Assembly (NCBI GenBank): GCA_031549345.1
Contig: JAVBPY010000010.1
Span: 124,001-188,000 of the forward strand
DNA: 64,000 nucleotides
Source: CASFRF01 sp031549345
GTDB lineage: Bacteria > Verrucomicrobiota > Lentisphaeria > Victivallales > Victivallaceae
Reading direction: 5' to 3'
Part shown: positions 58,451 through 64,000 of the stretch, piece after piece
How positions within the stretch are numbered: the first letter of the stretch is position 1
How the letters are laid out: every line of letters starts with the position of its first letter
Made by a program: the position numbers and the translations under genes
Notes under the pieces: model-generated
The model's database searches: none
What the model was told of the DNA's origin: nothing
What the model saw: only the letters and a program-made list of their open reading frames with translations

Positions 58451-59227
58451 TTAAGGATTCAGCGATCCGCGCCGATACCCGGCAAGGTCGAGCACAACTT
58501 CGGCAAAACCGATGGAGCGGAAAAAAGGAACGATGGATTCTTCGCCGGTTACTTTGGGAAAATCGGCGGGGTCCACTTCCAGACGCGCCTGGCGCCCGTG
58601 ATGACGCACACGCCCGCCGAGGCAACCGAGGCGGCGCAGAAATTCCTCCCCCTCCTCCACCTGGCGGAGCATCGCAACGTCGATGTGCGTCCCATAGGGA
58701 ATGCGCGACGCAAGGCAGGCCGCCGCCGGGGCTTCCGCATTGAAAAGGCCGCATTCACGCGCCAGCGCACGGATTTCCCCCTTGCCCATTCCCGCCTCCG
58801 TCAGGGGGTGCCGCACGCCCAATTCATCGGCGGCGCGGGCGCCGGGGCGGTAGTCGGAGGCATCGTCTAAATTCGCCCCGTCCGCCAATACCGGGAACCC
58901 GAGCTCCGCGGCGCGCGCGAGCAGGGTTGTCATCAGAAATTTCTTGCAATGGTAGCAACGGTCCACGGGGTTCGCGGCGATGGCGGCGTTCCCCAGAACA
59001 TCGCAGTCGACCACCTCCAAGCGGCAGCCCGCAAAAGCGGCGATGGCGGCGGCATCCGCGCCCTCGCGCGCCGGCATGAAGACCGAACAAGCGTGCAAAG
59101 CCAACACCCGCTCCGGACCGAGAGACCGGCAGGCCGCCACTGTGAGCGCAGCCGAATCCACGCCGCCGGAGAGGGCGACGGCCAATTTCCCTGTGCGCTC
59201 CAGAATAGCGTGGAGCTCTTTTGTCAT
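58451..59227 (-). CDS. larE: ATP-dependent sacrificial sulfur transferase LarE
   Basis: LarE inserts sulfur into the nickel-pincer nucleotide cofactor by giving up its own cysteine sulfur. The 258-residue protein has the PP-loop ALSGGVDSAAL (about residues 18-28) for AMPylation, DGANLDDASDYRPG in the substrate region, and ACLASRIPYG with the sacrificial cysteine (about 175). The cysteine is present, so this should be the single-use type rather than the [4Fe-4S] type with extra cysteines. It overlaps larC by 4 bases and is the last gene of the tatA-tatC-larB-larC-larE operon. Confidence 0.92.
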   Translation of the reverse strand: MTKELHAILERTGKLAVALSGGVDSAALTVAACRSLGPERVLALHACSVFMPAREGADAAAIAAFAGCRLEVVDCDVLGNAAIAANPVDRCYHCKKFLMTTLLARAAELGFPVLADGANLDDASDYRPGARAADELGVRHPLTEAGMGKGEIRALARECGLFNAEAPAAACLASRIPYGTHIDVAMLRQVEEGEEFLRRLGCLGGRVRHHGRQARLEVDPADFPKVTGEESIVPFFRSIGFAEVVLDLAGYRRGSLNP

Positions 59228-60393
59228 AGCTTCCGTGCCGCGCGCCGGGCGGCCTCGTACAAATCAGCGAAAGGGAAATTGGTTGTTTCGGAAAGTTTTC
59301 GCACGCTCTCAAACTCCGGCTGAATAAGGCGATGTCCCGCCCCCTCGCTGATTTTGACCTCCACACTCCCGCAGGGCAATTCCGCCACAACCGTGCGCCG
59401 CGCCAAAATCGTCCGCTCCACCGGGTAATACCGGAGGCCGATCGCGGGGGTATTTTCAAAAATCACCCGCTCGAGCGTTTCACGGCGCGGTGCATCGGCG
59501 ATCACCCGCAAAAGGTAGCCGGGACGGTTTTTCTTCATATACACGGGCGAATAGTGAACGTCGCGCGCGCCTGCGGCGAACAATTTTTCCAGGGCAAGGC
59601 CCATGACTTCACCGGTCGCGTCGTCAAGATTCGTCTCCAAAACAATGATCTCCTCCTTCGGCGTTTCGGGGACAATCCGCATGGCGCGAAGGACGTTGGC
59701 CTCCGCCGGATTGCGTTTCCCGGCACCGATGCCCAAGCGGGCAATGCGGAACGCGGCGGGGAGCTCCGCATTGCGGAGCGTCACGGCGATCGCCGCACCC
59801 GTCGGTGTAATTTGTTCGCGGGGGGCATCCGTAATCTTCAGCGTCAGCGCGGAGGCGCGGAGGAGATTGACAACCGCCGGAACCGGAATCGGCAGAATGC
59901 CGTGCTGGCAACGCACTTGCCCGCTCCCCTCGTGCAGCGCCGAACACGCGACGCGCTTGAATCCAAGGTTGTCGAAACAAACCGCCGCCGCCACGATGTC
60001 GATGATTGAATCGACCGCGCCCACTTCGTGAAAATGCACCTCGTCCGGGGAAACGCCGTGCGCCTCCCCTTCCGCCTCCGCCAAACACTCGAAAATAGAA
60101 AGCGCAAGAGAGCGTGCGTTCTCCGTCAGCATCCCTTGGTCAATAATGCGCCGAATGTCGGCCAAATTCCGGTGTTCGTGCTGCGGCGGGCCCTCCATCA
60201 CCACGTCGAAATCGCGTGCCCGGACACCGGCGCGGCTCACAAAAGAAACGACAACGCGGTAGCCATCCAGCGGCAAACTCGCCAGCGCGGCGCGGAGCAC
60301 CGCCTCGTCCGCGCCGAGATCGAGCATCGAAGCGACAAACATATCGCCGGAGATGCCGGAACGGCACTCAAGATACAGCATGGACTCATCCAT
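59224..60393 (-). CDS. larC: Nickel-pincer cofactor biosynthesis protein LarC
   Basis: LarC is the CTP-dependent nickel insertase that finishes the pincer cofactor. The 389-residue protein is a single uninterrupted chain, unlike the two-frame LarC1/LarC2 of Lactobacillus plantarum. The N-terminal part shows YLECRSGISGDMFVASML and VHFHEVGAVDSIIDI (metal-binding His-rich segment). The C-terminal part shows LETNLDDATGEVMG and YSPVYMKKNRPGYLL. The ATG at 60393 overlaps the larB stop; longer starts run back into larB and were rejected. It overlaps larE by 4 bases. Confidence 0.92.
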   Translation of the reverse strand: MDESMLYLECRSGISGDMFVASMLDLGADEAVLRAALASLPLDGYRVVVSFVSRAGVRARDFDVVMEGPPQHEHRNLADIRRIIDQGMLTENARSLALSIFECLAEAEGEAHGVSPDEVHFHEVGAVDSIIDIVAAAVCFDNLGFKRVACSALHEGSGQVRCQHGILPIPVPAVVNLLRASALTLKITDAPREQITPTGAAIAVTLRNAELPAAFRIARLGIGAGKRNPAEANVLRAMRIVPETPKEEIIVLETNLDDATGEVMGLALEKLFAAGARDVHYSPVYMKKNRPGYLLRVIADAPRRETLERVIFENTPAIGLRYYPVERTILARRTVVAELPCGSVEVKISEGAGHRLIQPEFESVRKLSETTNFPFADLYEAARRAARKL

Positions 60394-61144
60394 CGCGCCG
60401 CACCGCCAGGCGGTTGATCCGCGTGGCCATATAGCCCGCGCCGAATCCGTTGTCAATGTTCACCACCGCCATCCCCTCCGCACAGCTGTTGAGCATGGTC
60501 AACAGCGCCGAAAGACCGCCGAAATTCGCTCCGTACCCCACCGAAGTGGGCACGGCGATCACAGGTTTCCCGCACAATCCGGCGACAACGCCGCCGAGGG
60601 CCCCTTCCATCCCCGCCACAGCGACGATGGCGTTCGCACGCCCGATCTCCTCCGTCCTCGCCAGGAGGCGGTGTATCCCCGCCACGCCGACATCGTACAC
60701 GCGCAACACCCGCCCGCCGAAAAATTCGGCCGTCTGCGCCGCCTCTTCCGCCACGGGAATATCGGTCGTCCCTCCGGTGCACACGGCAATCAACCCCTCG
60801 GGTTCCGCCGCGCCGCCGCGCACGCGAATCAAGCGGGAAACCGGATCATACACGGCCTCCGGCACAACCTCCCGCACGGCGGAATATTGTTCAAACTCGG
60901 CACGGGTTCCAAGCACGGCATCGGTGTTTTCCGCAAAACGGCGAAAGATGACGCGCAACTGCTCCGCCGTTTTCCCCGGGCAATACACTACTTCGCCGAA
61001 CCCGGAACGGAGCCTTCTGTGATGATCGAGCTTGGCGAACCCAAGGTCTTCATACGGCAAATGCCTCAGCCGTTCCGCGGCCTCCGTTACGCTCAACTCA
61101 CCGGAACGTACTTGCTCCAGCATCCGCGCGACATCCATATTCAT
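60386..61144 (-). CDS. larB: Nickel-pincer cofactor biosynthesis protein LarB
   Basis: LarB carboxylates and hydrolyses nicotinic acid adenine dinucleotide to give the dicarboxylated pyridine precursor. The 252-residue protein has an N-terminal helical part (MLEQVRSGELSVTEAAERL) and a PurE-like C-terminal domain (VCTGGTTDIPVAEEAA, AGMEGALGGVVAGL, AVPTSVGYGANFGGLSAL). The cysteine in LNSCAEGMAVVNIDNGFGAG near residue 225 is in the position of the conserved LarB cysteine. It overlaps tatC by 4 bases and larC by 8 bases. Confidence 0.93.
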   Translation of the reverse strand: MNMDVARMLEQVRSGELSVTEAAERLRHLPYEDLGFAKLDHHRRLRSGFGEVVYCPGKTAEQLRVIFRRFAENTDAVLGTRAEFEQYSAVREVVPEAVYDPVSRLIRVRGGAAEPEGLIAVCTGGTTDIPVAEEAAQTAEFFGGRVLRVYDVGVAGIHRLLARTEEIGRANAIVAVAGMEGALGGVVAGLCGKPVIAVPTSVGYGANFGGLSALLTMLNSCAEGMAVVNIDNGFGAGYMATRINRLAVRRDG

Positions 61145-61938
61145 TTCTCCTTCGCGGTTTTTTTCCGCAATTCGGGGTAAATATCCTCTACGGCCGATTC
61201 ATCCCCGGGTTCATCCGGAGCCTCCTCCTTCGGTGCCATCCGGGCGGCGCAGAGGAGACCGATTTCAAACAAAAGCCAGGTGGGAAACGCCAACATCAGC
61301 TGGCTTACCACATCCGGCGGCGTCAGAACCGTCGCCAGGATAAAAATAACAACAATCACCATCGGACGTCCGGCACGGAATGTTTTCACGGAAACCAATC
61401 CCGTCCGCACAAGCAGCATCACCACCAAAGGAAATTGAAACATCACGCCGAATGCCAGCGCCAGCACGCCCGCCAGTGAAACAAAACTTTCCAAGCCGAT
61501 CATCGGCCGCAACCGGTCCGATCCGAAACTGTAGGCGAAGCGCATCACCAGCGGCATAATCGCCCCCACCGCGAGCGAGGCGCCCGCCAAAAAAAGAAAC
61601 GTCCCCGCCGAAAGCCATCCCCAGACAAAACGGCGCTCGTGTGCGTACAATGCCGGAGCCAGAAAACGCCATAATTGCCAGACGTTCCACGGGAAGGACA
61701 CAATGAGAGTCAGGATAAACGCGAGTTTCAGCTCCGTCAGAAACGCTTCCATGGGCGTAAAATAGTGCAACATTCCTGCTTCCGGAGGCAGGGTCCAGCG
61801 AATCAACTCCTGGAGAACAGGATCCGTGGCCCAATACGCGGCCGGAAACAACAAGACAACCGCGATCAAAATGCGCCACAATGTCTGCCGGAGCGCTTCC
61901 AGATGCTCCAGAAGCGTGGAACCATTCCCGGATGTCAT
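61141..61938 (-). CDS. tatC: Sec-independent protein translocase TatC
   Basis: TatC is the twin-arginine signal receptor of the Tat export pathway. The 265-residue protein has six hydrophobic helices and the N-terminal LLEHLEALRQTLWR with the conserved Glu (about residue 12). PVLQELIRWTLPPEAGMLHYFTP matches the first periplasmic loop. Its C-terminal cytoplasmic tail is unusually long and acidic (EEAPDEPGDESAVEDIY). ATGA overlaps link it to tatA upstream and larB downstream, so Tat and pincer-cofactor genes are translationally coupled. Confidence 0.93.
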   Translation of the reverse strand: MTSGNGSTLLEHLEALRQTLWRILIAVVLLFPAAYWATDPVLQELIRWTLPPEAGMLHYFTPMEAFLTELKLAFILTLIVSFPWNVWQLWRFLAPALYAHERRFVWGWLSAGTFLFLAGASLAVGAIMPLVMRFAYSFGSDRLRPMIGLESFVSLAGVLALAFGVMFQFPLVVMLLVRTGLVSVKTFRAGRPMVIVVIFILATVLTPPDVVSQLMLAFPTWLLFEIGLLCAARMAPKEEAPDEPGDESAVEDIYPELRKKTAKEK

Positions 61939-62207
61939 GCCTGTATTTCCGGATATTCCCCGTCTTTTTTCTTGGCTTTTTTCTTTTTCTTTTTTTTCTT
62001 TTCGGCTGTTACCGCGTCTTCTTGGGCGGCGACTTTTTGGGCGGCTTCGGCGAGGTCGCGCGACTCGGCTTCCAGCCCTTCCTTGGCTTTTTTGAATTCG
62101 TTGGATGCGCGGCCGAAGGCGCGGGCGATCTCCGGGATCCGCTTTGCCCCGAAGAGAAGGACCACGACCAGGAGAACGACAACGATTTGCGTAAAGCTGA
62201 TGCCCAT
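61935..62207 (-). CDS. tatA: Sec-independent protein translocase TatA/E with polylysine tail
   Basis: TatA forms the pore-like element of the Tat system. The 90-residue protein has an N-terminal membrane helix (FTQIVVVLLVVVLLFGAKRIPEIAR, the FGxKRIP hinge is diagnostic) and an amphipathic helix. The C-terminal tail ends in an unusual run of eight lysines followed by AKKK. The run is encoded by AAA/AAG repeats, which could be prone to slippage. It begins the operon. The start at 62207 is preceded by AAGGAG. No separate tatB is seen, as in many minimal TatAC systems. Confidence 0.92.
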   Translation of the reverse strand: MGISFTQIVVVLLVVVLLFGAKRIPEIARAFGRASNEFKKAKEGLEAESRDLAEAAQKVAAQEDAVTAEKKKKKKKKAKKKDGEYPEIQA

Positions 62208-62327
62208 GACAAAAAATCTCCTTGATTTCCGAAAAAGTTGCGATATCTTATTTTTGTTGACAAATTAAGATAGCATCGCGGATGTGTTTTTCCAAGGCCG
62301 CAACCGCAAAAACCGGAGGGTATTTTT

Positions 62328-63239
62328 ATGGATCGCAGAGACTTCGTAAAAGGTTCCGTCGCCGCCGCAGCACTCCTGGCCGTCGCCAGCAAACTCCCGG
62401 GAGCCCAAACCGCGGCTGAAACGCCCGCTGCGCAATCGACGGTCGTCGCCGTCCGCAACGGGGAGCCCGTCGCCATGTTCCGCAAGGCCATCGATGCCCT
62501 CGGCGGAATCGGCAAATTCGTGAAACCCGGTCAAAAGGTGGTTGTGAAGCCGAATATCGGCTGGGACCAGCCGCCGGAGATGGGGGCGAACACCAACCCG
62601 GAATTGGTGGCGGAAGTGGTGCGTCAGTGCGTTGCCGCCGGGGCCGTTTCCGTCATGGTCTTCGACCACACGTGCAACCAGGAAGATAAGTGTTACCAAA
62701 ACAGCGGCATCGCCGAAGCCGTAACCAAAGCCGGCGGAAAAATGGCCACCGGCGCCAAGGAAAGCGACTATGTCGAAGTCGAATGTCCCTCGGCGACCAT
62801 TATGAAAAAGGCGAAAATTCACACCCTTGTCCGCGATTGCGACGTTCTCATCAATATCCCCGTCCTCAAACACCACGGCGGAGCCAAAATGACCTGCGCC
62901 ATGAAAAATTACATGGGCGTTGTCTGGGACCGCAAGTTCATGCACCAGAATAACCTGAACCAGAGCATCGCCGACAGCGTCCTCTTCCGCAAAGCCGATT
63001 TGAACATCGTGGACGCCTACCGCGTCATGAAAAACGGCGGCCCACGCGGAACGGGCGCGAGCAAGATCGAGCTTGCCAAACAGCTCCTGGTATCCACTGA
63101 CATCGTCGCCATCGATGCCATTTCGACGAAAATCATCGGATTCCCGCAGGAGGGCATCACCTATATAGCCCTCGGCGAAAAGCTCGGACTCGGTTGCGCC
63201 GACATCGCCAAGCTCGATATCAAGCGGCTTGAAGCATGA
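62328..63239 (+). CDS. Tat-exported DUF362 protein
   Basis: The 303-residue protein has a twin-arginine signal (MDRRDFVKGSVAAAALLAVA) followed by a DUF362 domain. Conserved segments are VVVKPNIGWDQPPE, FDHTCNQEDKCYQNSGI, INIPVLKHHGGAKMTCAMKNYMG and IDAISTKIIGFPQEGI. DUF362 proteins resemble a domain found with ferredoxins and may bind metal or cofactor; no function is established. Being exported by Tat suggests a folded or cofactor-loaded protein. It lies opposite tatA across 120 bases and overlaps the polyferredoxin gene by 4 bases. The upstream region has a TTGACA (62257-62262) without a clear -10. Confidence 0.88.
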   Translation: MDRRDFVKGSVAAAALLAVASKLPGAQTAAETPAAQSTVVAVRNGEPVAMFRKAIDALGGIGKFVKPGQKVVVKPNIGWDQPPEMGANTNPELVAEVVRQCVAAGAVSVMVFDHTCNQEDKCYQNSGIAEAVTKAGGKMATGAKESDYVEVECPSATIMKKAKIHTLVRDCDVLINIPVLKHHGGAKMTCAMKNYMGVVWDRKFMHQNNLNQSIADSVLFRKADLNIVDAYRVMKNGGPRGTGASKIELAKQLLVSTDIVAIDAISTKIIGFPQEGITYIALGEKLGLGCADIAKLDIKRLEA

Positions 63240-64000
63240 GATTTGCGCGGATTATCGCGGCGACAGCGGTCGGCGTGGCCGCGCTGTCGCTCTTCTTGTT
63301 TTCCAATGAAATTTTCCGTTGGCTGGCCCGTATTCAATTCGGCCCCAACCTCGCTGATTGTTGTGCCAATCTTGCCCTCGGCGCGGCGGCGAATTTACTG
63401 TTCGCCATCGCTGTTCTTCTCCTGATTCTGGCGCTTACGGCCCTTTTCGGGCGCGTGTACTGCAGTGTTCTTTGTCCGTTCGGAATTCTTCAGGATGCGC
63501 TGATCGGTTTGTTCCGCCTTGCAAGACGGCGCAAGTTCCGTTTCCGACCCTCGCGCGGATTCCGCTGGTGGCATTATGGGATTGCGCTGGCGGCCCTCGG
63601 GGCGCTGGCGGCGGGCTGGAACCTTCTCTTTGCCCGAATTGAACCGTATACCAACTTCGGCATCATTGCTTCCGGAGTCGGCAGAACGCTGTACATAAAA
63701 GGACATAACGCACTGGTTCCCGATTGGCCGATCGCCCTTTCACCCCAATGGAAATACCAACTTGCGGCAGGGCTGCTGCTTCTCCTGGCGCTTGCGATTC
63801 TTTGTTTCTTCCGCGGACGGTTGTTCTGCAACCTTCTATGCCCCACGGGAGCCGCGCTCCGTTTGGCGGCAAGGCATTCTGTGTTCCGGATGCGCCTCGA
63901 CGCAAACGCCTGCGTCAAGTGCCAGCGATGTACGCACGTCTGTCCTGCTGAATGCATCGATCTAACGACTAAAACCATCGACGTGGAGCGGTGCGTCGTC
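63236..64000 (+). CDS. Membrane polyferredoxin, NapH/NosR-like (cut by the right edge)
   Basis: About 255 residues are visible. The protein has four or more membrane helices and the two cysteine motifs of NapH/NosR-like proteins: YCSVLCPFG (about 80-88) and FCNLLCPTG (about 199-207). A bacterial ferredoxin cluster follows (CVKCQRCTHVCPAECIDL, about 224-241), and a second begins at VERCVV where the window ends. Such proteins move electrons between the quinone pool or cytoplasm and the periplasm. The ATGA overlap with the Tat-exported DUF362 gene suggests they form a redox pair. Confidence 0.85.
   Translation, partial: MRFARIIAATAVGVAALSLFLFSNEIFRWLARIQFGPNLADCCANLALGAAANLLFAIAVLLLILALTALFGRVYCSVLCPFGILQDALIGLFRLARRRKFRFRPSRGFRWWHYGIALAALGALAAGWNLLFARIEPYTNFGIIASGVGRTLYIKGHNALVPDWPIALSPQWKYQLAAGLLLLLALAILCFFRGRLFCNLLCPTGAALRLAARHSVFRMRLDANACVKCQRCTHVCPAECIDLTTKTIDVERCVV

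Noticed and set aside
1..64000. CRISPR arrays, tRNA or rRNA genes, insertion sequences
   Set aside because: No regularly spaced repeats, no cloverleaf-like or rRNA sequence, and no transposase motif were seen by eye. A tRNA scan could still reveal something missed.

Overview
The window reads as chromosomal DNA from a Gram-negative anaerobe of the PVC superphylum, most likely a Lentisphaerota (Victivallis-like) bacterium. This placement is an inference. It rests on a Bacteroidetes/Lentisphaerota-style ParE, an oxygen-sensitive class III ribonucleotide reductase, glycoside hydrolase family 2 genes sitting next to a prepilin-type protein, a GntR-type regulator with a sugar-binding half, and moderately high GC. 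Coding density is high, no stretch over 300 bases lacks a gene, and no tRNA, rRNA, CRISPR array or insertion sequence was recognised.

Layout. 1-4240: parE (cut by the left edge), then gatB-lgt-pseudouridine synthase. 4245-9015: a heavy-metal RND efflux operon (small membrane protein, CusB-like, CusA-like). 9081-10895: leuCD. 11009-13069: dinG. 13.1-18.9 kb is an accessory stretch: lipoprotein, putative metallopeptidase, glycosyltransferase, then a phage-like three-gene cassette whose large protein ends in a DUF6273/C-type-lectin-like domain of the kind diversified by retroelements. 18.9-29.7 kb is housekeeping: clpB, a phosphoesterase, tmk-holB-pyrK-pyrD divergent from an AICAR formyltransferase, a TPR protein, an rRNA methyltransferase and a WecA/MraY-type transferase. 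29.7-34.7 kb: poorly known proteins, an FAD oxidoreductase with its divergent AraC regulator, and a GT-C membrane glycosyltransferase. 34.7-37.6 kb: anaerobic ribonucleotide reductase, with the glycyl-radical domain in a separate 49-codon gene.

37.8-43.6 kb: SGNH hydrolase, aldo/keto reductase with ferredoxin domain, a secreted hypothetical protein, thiD and a cell-wall amidase. 43.7-54.4 kb: a membrane protein and a carbohydrate cassette (degenerate GH2 protein, secreted lectin-like protein, pseudopilin, GntR/LacI-hybrid regulator, LacZ-type GH2). The regulator and lacZ have almost identical promoter/operator sequences, so one regulon is likely. 54.5-58.4 kb: an alpha/beta-hydrolase fused to an HHxxxDG acyltransferase-like domain, followed by an LCAT-like lipoprotein. 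58.4-62.2 kb: tightly overlapping tatA-tatC-larB-larC-larE. 62.3 kb to the right edge: a Tat-signal DUF362 protein and a NapH-like polyferredoxin, divergent from tat.

Most interesting points: the DUF6273 cassette without a local reverse transcriptase, the hydrolase-acyltransferase fusion, the paired operators around lacZ, the Tat/nickel-pincer-cofactor operon without larA, the split NrdD with candidate NrdR boxes, and several genes that look leaderless.
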